Shown here in pieces: positions 15,161 through 25,100 of a DNA stretch of 53,910 nucleotides. Under the pieces are notes generated by a model, which had not been told where the DNA came from, searched no databases, and worked only from the letters and a program-made list of their open reading frames with translations. Positions within the stretch are counted from its first letter, which is position 1. The number at the start of each line of letters is the position of its first letter. The stretch spans positions 1-53,910 of the IMG/VR virus record IMGVR_UViG_3300006790_000002, one strand, 5' to 3'. Both the position numbers and the translations under genes were made by a program. The DNA comes from a virus.

Positions 15161-15352
15161 CTAAACCTCCATAAGAACCGCGAGAGCTTGAACCAAGACT
15201 ACAGCCGCGATGATCACCCCTTGGGCTTTGTGGAGTTCTTTCTTGAGGAGTTGGATGTCATCTCGAATCGAGGACATCTCGTTCTCTACATGTTCCATTC
15301 GTTGGCCCAGGACGGCTACGTCGGTTTCAAGCTGTCGTACTCGCTGCTCCAT
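15161..15352 (-). CDS. Coiled-coil membrane protein, XhlA-like holin candidate
   Basis: A 63-aa protein made of a heptad coiled coil (about residues 1-42) followed by a single C-terminal transmembrane helix (VIIAAVVLVQALAVLM). This is the layout of the XhlA hemolysin/holin group. It is directly coupled to the 52-aa membrane protein downstream. With the cell-wall enzyme 1.5 kb away in the same block, a role in host lysis is likely but inferred. Confidence 0.7.
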   Translation of the reverse strand: MEQRVRQLETDVAVLGQRMEHVENEMSSIRDDIQLLKKELHKAQGVIIAAVVLVQALAVLMEV

Positions 15353-15361
15353 CGTTCACCC

Positions 15362-15640
15362 CTACATTGCACCGCGCAGATACCACAGCTTCTCGTCGGA
15401 TGCAGCATCGGTGAACGAATAGATATTGTGGACGTGAATCTCCATATCCACATCTTCTGGGGCAGAGCCCAGGAGATTGGACACGCGAGTAGCCGTTGCC
15501 TCTACAGCGACAAAGTTCGAGTAAGAAGCCGCTTTGGAGGTTGTCCCCATCTCGACTCCCCACAAGTTACCGGCTTGTACGTCGGCCACAATGTCGTCAG
15601 CAGCCTGAGTGCTGGATGTCTCAAACATAACTATGTCCAT
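15362..15640 (-). CDS. Unknown 92-aa protein after the fibre-like gene
   Basis: A 92-aa acidic protein with no family that I recognise. It alternates short strands and alanine/serine-rich stretches, and is preceded by GCCGGAG, four bases after the fibre-like gene stop. It may be a virion accessory protein or a fibre chaperone, judged only by position. Confidence 0.65.
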   Translation of the reverse strand: MDIVMFETSSTQAADDIVADVQAGNLWGVEMGTTSKAASYSNFVAVEATATRVSNLLGSAPEDVDMEIHVHNIYSFTDAASDEKLWYLRGAM

Positions 15641-15643
15641 GGT

Positions 15644-16615
15644 CTACTCCGGCGTGAAGTCTTCGCGGTTTGATAGAGGCTGAATGAGGTACCGTAACCT
15701 GCGTACTCTTAGGCTATACACCGAGCCACTCGTGTTGTTGAAAGCACAGAATCCAATAGCGATGTGGACGTAGCGGTCGTTAGCACCAGTAAACTGGGTT
15801 GCGTTGTTGCCGTTGGTTCCGATAGCGGAGCCTAAGAATCTCGCTCGTGGATTCGTAGTCGCGTAAGAACCGCCGTGGATGAAGCATCGATCAACGCTGT
15901 TGCGGCTTGTCGCCCCGAAGGTTGCTTGGAAGATGATGGCGTTGTGGTCAACGTCACGCTGGGGCGAAAACTGACACTTCCAGGTTGCACCTGTAGTTGA
16001 CGCCTGGTTTCCGCCAGTCATATACCCAGCCTTGTAGAGGCCAGCGCTTGTCGTCCCCGTGGGATCTGAGGTCTGGTTCTTGTAGACCCGAGCCATTGCC
16101 CATTCGAGAGTCGCGTTCGGCATTACAGGCGTACCGCCTTGATCGGTCGCGTAATGGACAAAGCCGACACCGATCTGCCCATATTGGCCGTAGCCAAAAG
16201 TGCTCTCGCTACCTACGGGCCCGGTGATGGGGATGTCGTCGCACAGAAGCTCAACCTTGATCGAGAACTGCTCAGGGTAGAGTTGGTTCGGAGTAACTCC
16301 AGAAGGCTCTGCCAAACCACACTCCTCATAGGGCTTCAAGTGTGCCTTTGCGATGTAGAGTGTTCCCTTCAACGTACCGGGCTGCATCTGCTTTGCGCCC
16401 GTGTTGGGATTGTCGTAAGTCAGCACCGTACCGTCGGAGGAGATCGTGCCGAGGCGTGCGGGGCCCGTGGGTTGATCAACTCGTTGCCAGAGACTGGCGT
16501 CATGGATGTCGAGTTCGGTCCAGTCGCGGTATGGATTTCCACCACCACCGCCGCCGCCTGCATCAGGAGCAGGGACAGTTCTTCCGCCAGAAGGTGCTGG
16601 GATTGTTCTTGCCAT
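15644..16615 (-). CDS. Fibre or receptor-binding-like virion protein
   Basis: A 323-aa protein with a Pro/Gly-rich start that includes a run of seven glycines (20-26). A long beta-rich region rich in G, T, N and aromatic residues follows. The body looks like a lectin-type beta sandwich, and the C-terminus (SVYSLRVRRLRYLIQPL) is similar in style to the ends of the three tail proteins at 28.8-31.0 kb. It is likely a surface protein that contacts the host. No catalytic motif is visible. Confidence 0.65.
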   Translation of the reverse strand: MARTIPAPSGGRTVPAPDAGGGGGGGNPYRDWTELDIHDASLWQRVDQPTGPARLGTISSDGTVLTYDNPNTGAKQMQPGTLKGTLYIAKAHLKPYEECGLAEPSGVTPNQLYPEQFSIKVELLCDDIPITGPVGSESTFGYGQYGQIGVGFVHYATDQGGTPVMPNATLEWAMARVYKNQTSDPTGTTSAGLYKAGYMTGGNQASTTGATWKCQFSPQRDVDHNAIIFQATFGATSRNSVDRCFIHGGSYATTNPRARFLGSAIGTNGNNATQFTGANDRYVHIAIGFCAFNNTSGSVYSLRVRRLRYLIQPLSNREDFTPE

Positions 16616-16956
16616 TACGATTTCCTCATCGACTTTCTCTTATTCGCTTTGATCGACATCGAGATTTTCTTCTTGATTTCCTTTATATCAGACCGGTCAT
16701 CGTCCCAGTAGTTCTCATTCTCTTTCGCCTCTTGGGCAACTACTCGATCTCCGTTCTTGGCATGTCCGCTGGGAGAATGCAGTTCCTTGCCATCTCCCTT
16801 CTTGACCCGACCTTCCTTCTCGGCTTTTCTTCTTTGTCGATTCCTGTCGTTCTTCTTTCGAACGGCTTCAGGATTCTTCTTCTGCTGTTTGTACTCGCAA
16901 GCGTAATCTCTTTTCTTCGAGCCATTGTGACTCGGACAACTGCTGGAACCATTCAT
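16615..16956 (-). CDS. Basic protein with degenerate HNH-like motif
   Basis: A 113-aa, strongly basic protein: RKKNDRNRQRRKAEKEGRVKKGDGKELHS, then VVAQEAKENENYW. Related phage proteins that I recall carry GDGKDIHHKNG-type sequence, a small HNH-derived fold. Here the second histidine is replaced by serine (ELHSPSG), so nuclease activity is doubtful. It overlaps both neighbours as ATGA and by one base. It may be a DNA-binding virion or packaging accessory. Confidence 0.65.
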   Translation of the reverse strand: MNGSSSCPSHNGSKKRDYACEYKQQKKNPEAVRKKNDRNRQRRKAEKEGRVKKGDGKELHSPSGHAKNGDRVVAQEAKENENYWDDDRSDIKEIKKKISMSIKANKRKSMRKS

Positions 16957-18218
16957 TGCATGAACTCCCCTGTAAGAGGATTACGGTATCTTTTCGGAAG
17001 TCGAGTTCTCTGAATCTCAGTCTGAGGACGAGCTTGAGGAGTAGGCTCAGGCTGAGTTTGCATAGTCGGCTCTTCTGCCCGGGGGGATGGAGTGGGTTCA
17101 GGAGCAGTGGTTGGAGTAGGCGCTGGCTCGGAAGTGCGTGGCTCCCGTTGGACATTCGGGATCTCAAAGACGCGAGCAACCCGTCGGTTGTACTCATCCT
17201 CGTCGATAAGCCCTCTCTCTTTCATCTGGGCCAAACGACTTACTCCGCCTCGTTGTCTCGCCACCCTGTTTGAGAGTTCTACCGCAGTCTCATATCGTCC
17301 GAGTCCTTCTGCGATTTCTGCCCTTTCTTCGGAGGATAGTTCGTCAAGGATGGCGGCGTCTCTTCCAGGATATCCAAGCTGTGAGGGACCGGGCGCAAGA
17401 AGAGCCCCGAGATCCTGAAAACCTGATGTTCCAGCGAAAGCTTTATCTGGAATCACTCGATCGTAGAGTTTGTTCAATGCTTCGGTAGGCTTAGTTCCCA
17501 TCAACTGGACAGCAGCTTCATCGATGGTTCCTCCCGAGCGAAGAACTGCATCGATCATGTCTGCATCTGCTTCTCGGACATCTCCGAGCATGGCTTCTCT
17601 TCCCCGACGGAAAGCGGCCCCTCCAGCGTGTCCTCGAATCTCAGCTAAGTAGTCTTCAGCAGATCTTGCCCTCTGTTCTCTGGAAGGTCCCGTGAAGAAT
17701 CTTGAACCTGCTTCTATTCCTCGAAGAATAGCCGGACCTGCGAGCATCCCCGCCGTCCCCACACCGGGCATGCCAGTAATGTTCCGCTTTCGACTTTCGC
17801 TGGCCAGTCCCTCTGCTTCTTCGAAGCTCTGGGCTGGACCCTCATCTGCTCTTCGACCATACGAGGTTCGAAGATTACTCTCGGGCATGTAGTCCCCGGA
17901 TGCTGCGAGTACTCGAAACCCGAAAGATCCAGGCTGGAAGGGGTCCTGCCCTTGGAGAAGTTGTTGGACATCTCCCCGAGTGATCTCATCATAGTTGGGA
18001 AAGACATCCCAAACGCGAGACGGACGGTAGCCAGACAAGACTCGTCTCCTCTCCGCCGGATCGGTAGGAAGAGAAGAAAAGTCGAACCCTGCCGCCGATC
18101 CGTACATATACAGAGCCGCAAGATCTTTTAGCTGCTCCTCCGAGAGAAACGAGTGCTCTCCTTTAGAGAGAGCAACTCGTGTGTCCGGAGACTCGCGTCG
18201 TGAACGCCTCTCTGCCAT
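16953..18218 (-). CDS. Internal virion protein-like protein with P/T/E-rich tail
   Basis: A 421-aa protein with charged, mostly helical sequence to about residue 330, then a low-complexity Pro/Thr/Glu segment (335-395), then a basic C-terminus (RLPKRYRNPLTGEF). A short helical module LAQMKERGLIDEDEYNRRVARV (about 308-330) resembles SHOCT-type oligomerisation helices. It belongs to the run of large internal proteins. The specific role is unknown. Confidence 0.6.
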   Translation of the reverse strand: MAERRSRRESPDTRVALSKGEHSFLSEEQLKDLAALYMYGSAAGFDFSSLPTDPAERRRVLSGYRPSRVWDVFPNYDEITRGDVQQLLQGQDPFQPGSFGFRVLAASGDYMPESNLRTSYGRRADEGPAQSFEEAEGLASESRKRNITGMPGVGTAGMLAGPAILRGIEAGSRFFTGPSREQRARSAEDYLAEIRGHAGGAAFRRGREAMLGDVREADADMIDAVLRSGGTIDEAAVQLMGTKPTEALNKLYDRVIPDKAFAGTSGFQDLGALLAPGPSQLGYPGRDAAILDELSSEERAEIAEGLGRYETAVELSNRVARQRGGVSRLAQMKERGLIDEDEYNRRVARVFEIPNVQREPRTSEPAPTPTTAPEPTPSPRAEEPTMQTQPEPTPQARPQTEIQRTRLPKRYRNPLTGEFMQ

Positions 18219-18227
18219 TGAACCCCC

Positions 18228-18581
18228 TTAGTTGGCGGGCTCAATATCGAGAGAGATGTTGATGAGCCCTGAGCCAGTGACGTCTACAAAGAGAGTTCCT
18301 GTAGATCCGGCAGTGGCCGAAGCTGGAATCTCATAGAAGATTCCGGGATCTTCTTCCTGGTCGAGTGGAGTCGCTGTGGCACTATAAGCAAGCACGGTAG
18401 CAAAGCCCGTTCCGGCGGAGGTTTCTCCGACAGATAGGGTGACATTGCCTCCGCCTGCTGCGCTACAACGGGCACGACGAATCCAGCCACGGATAGGCAT
18501 ATTGGCAATCTGGATTTCTCCATCACCAATACGGCCACCCGAGCCTCGAATCCAGGTTTTCTTACTTACTGCTCCAGCCAT
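18228..18581 (-). CDS. Small beta-rich virion protein
   Basis: A 117-aa beta-rich protein. The ATG at 18581 follows a GGGGG Shine-Dalgarno; a longer in-frame ORF overlaps the preceding gene and was rejected. Residues about 45-115 read as a single beta-sandwich (VTLSVGETS, LFVDVTGSGLINISL). It is probably exposed on the virion beside the decoration-like protein upstream. I recognise no specific family. Confidence 0.6.
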   Translation of the reverse strand: MAGAVSKKTWIRGSGGRIGDGEIQIANMPIRGWIRRARCSAAGGGNVTLSVGETSAGTGFATVLAYSATATPLDQEEDPGIFYEIPASATAGSTGTLFVDVTGSGLINISLDIEPAN

Positions 18582-18589
18582 CAGGCCCC

Positions 18590-19048
18590 CTACGCAAGCG
18601 TAACGACGCCGCCGATTTGGAGGTTGATGAAGAGAACACCGTCCTCGTCGTCTTGCACCAAGCACACACCGACAACGCGGTCAACGGTTCCGACAGCAGG
18701 GCCGTACGATCCGTCATCTTGAAGGTAGACGGGATCTCCAGCAGGAATGTTGAGTCCCGTGGCTGACGTGTCCAAGCTAGAGAGGATTGCCCAGGGAAGG
18801 ACGACTCCGTACTTTCCAGCAGGCACTGCGTGGCGGGTGATGAACAGTGGGACAGCGCCGTTCTCAGGAGCAGAGGCGTCCACGTCGGTAGCAGTCATGT
18901 TCAAAGACTGGCCCGTGGGAGCAGAGGCAGCGACCTTCACGAGCGTGTTGGCTGCGATGGCGGCTCCGGTCCCGTTGTACATAAGAATGCCTTCAGCGTG
19001 CGGGATGTTCCGGGCAGGCTGGATGGACTTTTGCTTCATGACTGGCAT
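18590..19048 (-). CDS. Decoration/head-fibre-like protein
   Basis: A 152-aa protein of short beta strands: TLVKVAASAP, then AGKYGVVLPW, then AGDPVYLQDDGSYG and VVGVCLVQDDEDGVLFINL. This is the DUF2190-like layout seen in capsid decoration and head-fibre proteins. It resembles in style the 171-aa protein next to the major capsid gene, so a second decoration or knob protein is plausible. It is preceded by TAGGAGAGTAAAC and a hairpin at 19097-19117. Confidence 0.6.
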   Translation of the reverse strand: MPVMKQKSIQPARNIPHAEGILMYNGTGAAIAANTLVKVAASAPTGQSLNMTATDVDASAPENGAVPLFITRHAVPAGKYGVVLPWAILSSLDTSATGLNIPAGDPVYLQDDGSYGPAVGTVDRVVGVCLVQDDEDGVLFINLQIGGVVTLA

Positions 19049-19096
19049 TGTTTACTCTCCTAATGCGTGAGTCTTCTCAAACTATCTTCAGTGAGG

Positions 19097-19117
19097 ACTT
19101 CTGCTCTTCGCAGAAGT
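19097..19117 (-). promoter_or_regulatory. Short intergenic hairpin upstream of the decoration-like gene
   Basis: ACTTCTGC and GCAGAAGT form an 8-bp perfect stem with a 5-nt loop, in the 94-bp gap after the 2033-aa gene. There is no T tract on the minus strand, so it looks like an RNA-processing or stability site rather than a terminator. Confidence 0.5.
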
Positions 19118-19142
19118 TATTGGAATCTTACTTTGCGCGAGA

Positions 19143-22100
19143 TCATTTGTCGAGGATGCTTCTCATTCCTCTCTGCTCGACCTTGCGCTGGAGCGTTTCT
19201 CCCAGACCCTCGATTCTTCCGCCGCTGTAAGGCTCGAAGGTTGGAGGCGCCGACTTGATGAACTCGGTGAACTCCCTTCGGATGTCCCGCATGCGTCCAT
19301 CTACTTCGTCCTGGATGTTGAATGGAGACTCTCGCATGAAACCAGTCAGTCGCTTGGTTGCAGCGATGAATCCTTTTCGGAATCCCTGTTCCCACTCGGG
19401 AGAGGTGGTTGCTCCAATCCAAGCGGTAGCCTGAGTAGACCCGATCGGAAGCATTCGCCATGCCATGTAAGTGGCAATCGGAACTTGGCTTCGACCAGTT
19501 TCCGGATCTTCTCGAAGCTGGGAGCTTAGGCCCGGGATGGTGCGCCAAACTGTCTCTTCTTCTGGGCTGATGCTCCGGAAAGAGCCTCGCACTTGGTAAT
19601 CCAGATCTGCATTCATCGTAGAGAGCAGGGCACGCATCGACATCTCTAATGGAGGAGAAGCTGCGCCCAAGATTGGCTCGAAGAATCGAGCACCGACATC
19701 TGAAGGAGCGTTGAATCCTGCCCCGAAAGAAGAGGTTCCCGGAAGCTTCCCGAGCATCATGCCGACTCCGGTAAACAAAGCAGTGGTCATGTCAAACATG
19801 TCCATGCCTGTGTGCTGGGGAGCCAAAATCATGGCATGTGTGTAGTCTTTTCCGGTGATCTCTTTGTACCGTTGACGGCGAACTGGATCGAAAGGAATGA
19901 CGCCGAACTTCGGTCGAGTATCTGCCCAGGAGGGATAGAGTTCCCGAGCCACGGCATCCACTTTCTCGTTCATGCTCATGCCTTCGTAAGTGCCATCCTG
20001 GTAGAAGAAGTTTGGCAAGTTCGGGAAGATGAGCAAGTTCTGTCGAAGTCGAGCCAGACGACTGTCGCCCGTCAGGGCTTTACGAGCCAACTCGCTGTTA
20101 TTGCGAACGAAAGGCTCAAGGAGAGTTGAGCCCATCTGCTTCATGGACAGACGGTAGAATCTCCAGAAAGGAACGAAGCGAGTCATGATCATTGCTTCGG
20201 TCTCAGAGATTCCGTGCTTCCAATCATAGAGAGCACGGTCAACTGTCTTCTTGGCTTCCTGGCGACTCATTCCTCGCTGGAGGCTGTCGAGATACAGGCC
20301 CATTCGCTGACGGTCTTGGACCATCGAAGCATGGTTGTAGATCAGTCCCTGCCACTCCTTGAAGAAGTTCGGCATCGACTTCTCACCTTGGGCCGCTGCC
20401 CGGGAGAAGGTGTCGAGGAGTTCTTCGCGAACGAACGTATCGTTGATTCCATCTTCCAGGGCATAGCGACGAGCCTGATCGAAGGTGATCACGTCACCGT
20501 TCTTTGTGATGAACTCTCCCTTCTCGCCTTTGTAGATTCGAGCGAGATGCGGGTTCAAGAACGTGTCTACCATGCCCGGGAGGGCGACTCCCTTTCCAGA
20601 CTTTCCTGCAACTCGCTCCGCCATGAACAGCGTCTTCTCTTGCAGACCTCGTCCGAAGAACGGGATGTTCGTCATTCCGTTGACGAAGCTGAGAGATCCT
20701 GCCCGAGCTATACCAACTTCCTGCCACATCTGCACGAAGTCACCGAACATGTTGTTTGTCCAGTATCGAGGGTTCGGAGCGAGGAGACCCGTAACAGCAG
20801 ATCCTTTCCACAACCGGAGGTAATCATCGACCATACCCAGGGCCGCGTTCTTGCCAGTGACCTGTCTCGGGAACGGATCGAACTCTTTGGCGATTCTTCC
20901 TGCAAGAACATCCAAAGATCGGATCAGGTTCTCAGGAGCATAGCTTCCGGCTCCGATCTCCACGAGTCTCTTCGAGCGAGCTTCTTTGGCGGAAGAGACA
21001 ATCGGTACTCCTCGGGCAGCCTGGAAGTCTTTCTGAGTGAACGGCATACCCAAACGGTTGAGGTTCTGGATTGCCTTGTCGATGTCTCCGACATCCTCAA
21101 AGGACTCTCCTGCCAAGAGACGGTTGATGTCTGCTGCCTCTTCCGGACTGAATGTTCCGAAAGACTTCGCCATACGATTCTTCAGCGTGCTGAGAGTCGC
21201 GGAAGTCACGAGGCCAGAGCTGGCGAATGCGTAAGCACGAGCTACGTCGTACTCGGTGTTGCCGATGATTGCGTAAGTCGCCTTCCGCATCTTCTCGGCA
21301 AAGCCCACGTCGATGACTTCTCCAAGAGTGTTCTTGGTAGGACCAAAGCCCGGAGATTCATCTAAGTACTTCTTCGCAAGTCCCATCAAGAGAGGACCTG
21401 CTTCCTTAGCGACTGCGGTAACTTCGCCTCGTGGAACCCACATACGAGAGACAGATACCAAGCTGATCGGTGCGCCCGTGATTGCAGACACGGGCTTGAA
21501 TCCTTCCTTTGCCATCTCATCTGTTAGACGAGCAACAGCATCTTTCATCTCATCAAGGAACTCTTCAGTGAGTCCTTCTTTGAGTTTGCCTTCTGCCTTT
21601 AGGCTTTCGATCCGAGCAACGAGACCGTCTTCCAGATCTTGAATCTCTTTAGACCTGGAGGCTTCCGCCCGAGCCAGCCGAGCTTGTTCGACCGGATCGA
21701 TTCGAGTGTCTGCCAGGATTCCAAGCTTTCCTTTCTGGTAAGGAGTGCCCATGCCACTGGCGACTGACCAGCGGGAAGGACCAGTAGGAAGCTGAAGATC
21801 TCCCTGGAAGTCCAGGATTCCAAGAAGCTTCTCCTCCGCAGTCTCACCAAAGCCATCGGCCTTGGCCCACTGGAGAAGTTCTTGTTTGCCCTCTGCGAGC
21901 AGGAGTTCTGTCTGCTTGAATGCCTCTTCGAGTTGATCGCCTACCAGTCCGATTCGGTCTTCGATGTTGAAGCCCGGGATCATGCCAGAGGCTTCCTGGA
22001 ATCCATTCGACATGCTCCGAAGGGTACCTCCAGCAAACCTTCGAATCAGAGACTTGCTGCTCTTCTTCTCGATGCCGATGTCTCGCCAAGCTTCGTTGAC

Positions 22101-25100
22101 GGCTCGACCCCAGGCTACATCATCGGTGAACAGTCTCTGAGCTTGACCTGTTCGAATCAGACTCTGAATCTCTTCTTGTAGAGCAGAAGCTTCTCGAAGA
22201 TCGAGGCTAATGTCAGACCCTTCGGTCTTCACTCTTTCCAGAAGTTTTCTGAGGGGAGGAGAAGCCTTTGTGATCTCGGCAAGATTCTTAGGTCCGCCAA
22301 GCTCAGAAGCCAATCCCTTCATGAGTTTGTCTGCGTCAACCTGTAAGGTTGCTTGTTCGCCTCTCCTGCCCGGGATGAGTTTAGTCGCAGACTTCATCAG
22401 GTTACGGTAGGCACGAGCAACCTGGCCCTCGTCGAGTTTCGTTCCGAAACTCCGGAGTGCGTTCCAATCTGAATCCGCGATTGCCTTCATGCTCTTCGCA
22501 ATCTGCTTAGGCGTCTTGAATCCGACGACTCCAAGGTTTTCGAGTCCTGCTTTGTGCAGATTCTCCAGACCAGAAGCTACGTCATCGATGCTCTTTGCAT
22601 AGATCTCTCGCATGAGAGCGCGTTGGCTGGCCTTCTGTTCTGCCTTGAAGACTTCTTCTCCCTTCTTGGCGAACTTCCGAGAAAGCTTGTCGAAGTCCTT
22701 CTGCGAAACTCCGGCTGCTTTTGTTGCTTCTTTGTACTTCTTAGACGCCTCTGCGAGCTTTTCTTCTGCCCTCTGGAACCTCTTTACTCGATCAGCAGCA
22801 CCGCCTAATCGAAGATGTGCAGCCCGTTCTTTGCCCAGGTCTTGTATTCTACGCAACTCGACGATCTGCTCCATGAGTCCGCCTTCAGCAGCGACTACTT
22901 TGTGCATCTCCTCGAACTCTTTGATCTTAGATCGGATGTTTCTGGCTGCATTCTCGGGCAGTCGATACGGATGGACGTACTCTTCAATCTCTCCGCTCTT
23001 GCCTTTGACCTGAAGAACAATCTGATTGTCGTTGCCCTTAGACAATCGTCCGGACTTTGGCCCTCGAATGCGGATGCCTTCTACTGTGCGGATGACGGAT
23101 CCACCCGCAGGAGTAGGAAGTCGGACCTTCTGTCCATAGATTGGAATGGAGAAAGGCTCTGAAGTCTCAGTGACTGCCCGGGAGAGGCGGTTGCCTTTCG
23201 TAGAGAGAACTTCCCACCCAACTCGAAGACCGCCGCCTTTTCGTTGGGCTTCTTCGATTCCCAAGAATCCTTCTTGGAGAGTGTTGAAGATCTCGCCAAG
23301 CTCGTTGGCTTTCTTATCGTAGTCCGACAGGAGTTTGTTGTACTCCTTGCTGTTCCGGATTGCCTTCTCTTGCTTCTTAGCCAGAGAAGCTGCTCGCTCT
23401 AACTGCCTCGCGGCTCGCTCATCGATTGGAACGCCTCGTTCCGTTCGGATCTTTGCAGCATCTTCTGGTGACAAACCAAGAGCTTCGAGGAAAAGATTCT
23501 TCTCTCCTTCTACGAGTTCTCGCTCAGTATAGGCTGCCCAGAGTTCGTGCTCAGCTACTCGGGCTTCTTGAAGCTCGACCATGGCTTTCTGCTCGGCAGT
23601 CGTTGCAGACTCTGCGAACTCATCGAGTTCTTTGCGGAGTCTTTCTGCCTCTTCGCGAGCCGCTCCTGCCGTTTCGTACATGTCGTCGTAGCCTTTCATG
23701 CCACTTCCGGAGGCTCGACGAGTAGCAGACATCTGCTGGAAACGGGTGATTGCTGGCGTGTTTACAGCCAACATCAGGGCTCGATCATAGTCGTCCAGAG
23801 CCCGCTGGGCTTTGGCCATACTCAATCCATCGTCGAACTCTTGCTGAAGTTCTCGAAGACGATTTGCTGCTCTCCGAGTTCGCCTACCTGCCTGGGCAAG
23901 CTTTGCTGCTTTTACTGGACCACTGGCAGGCAGGGTCAGGAGAGTAACGATGTCCGGTTCCAGGACAATCAAGCTTAGGACTCCAACCCCTGCGACGGTT
24001 TTCGCAAACGTGCTGGTCTCTCCGCCTGGTTCTACTCCGTCAATCCTTCGGGCAATGTCACCGATGTGCTCGGTGATCTCGTCTCCTGCCCGGATGGCTT
24101 CGACCCACTCTTCGCTTCCGATCTCGTGACCTCCGAAGATCTTAGGCGTGAAGAAAGTCGACGGAGCGAATCGACCGAAACGAGAGAGGAGTCCCTCGGA
24201 GGACATCGTGACTGGGTTGACGACGGGGTTTAGCCGACTTGCCTGTGCTCCATAGCCACTGCCCGGGACTTGAGCACCGATCCTTCCGTAAGTAGTAGGA
24301 GCCGCGATTGCTCGGATGAACTTAGTTCCGAAGGCTGCATCTGCGATGTCTTTGGTGATGTCTCGGTCGAAAGCATCCGTGTAGAACATCCGACCACCGG
24401 AGTTCATGAACACACCCATGGAGTTCAGGGCTCGTTGGTCGATCAGCTTGTTGAGTTCTTCTGCTTCTTCCGGAGACAGATCCGAAGGAGATCTTCCTTC
24501 CCGGAGAAGATCTTCCGTAAACTGAGTTTTCCAGTACTCACGAGTCTGCCGAAACATCTTGTGCGTATCGAGAACAATGTCGCCTCGGATCTCTCGTGAG
24601 TTCAGCGGAATCTGCGAGACCATCGCTTTCTGGATTGCGCTTTCCGGAGAAAGCTCACGAGCAACTTCTCCTTCGATTGTCTTCTGCCCGAACCAAGAAG
24701 CGCCTCCTTGGTTTCTCGCTGAAGCTCTTCCTGCCCGCCAGACAGTATTCACATCTCCTGCTTCTTCGGGAGACAAGAGTCCTTCCGTCACCAGGCGATT
24801 GACCTCAATGGGAGATGGTTGCCAACCTTCCGGAGGGTCGTTTGAGTCTAAGTAGACATCAGGTGATTCGCGCTCTTGTTCCTCTCGCGTACTCCAGGGC
24901 CTATCGAGAGGAACGGGAGTTGTACCCACAGTCTGCCGAAGAGGAGCGTAGAACTCCGTCCCCCTCTGCTGCGCTCTGGCCGGTCCGGCTCGCCTCTTTG
25001 CCCGGGAGATGTCGATCTGCTGCTGTACAACAGGGCTTCGATCTCGGATCGCGCTTCGGGCGTCATACCCTAAGTAAGCAGCAGGATCGATGTCCTCTCC

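Noticed and set aside
20214-21365. A 383-codon plus-strand ORF inside the giant virion gene
   Set aside because: It lies wholly antisense to the continuous 2033-aa frame, has no ribosome site, and its translation looks like random Ser/Arg/Leu-rich sequence. Long shadow frames are common in such codon use.
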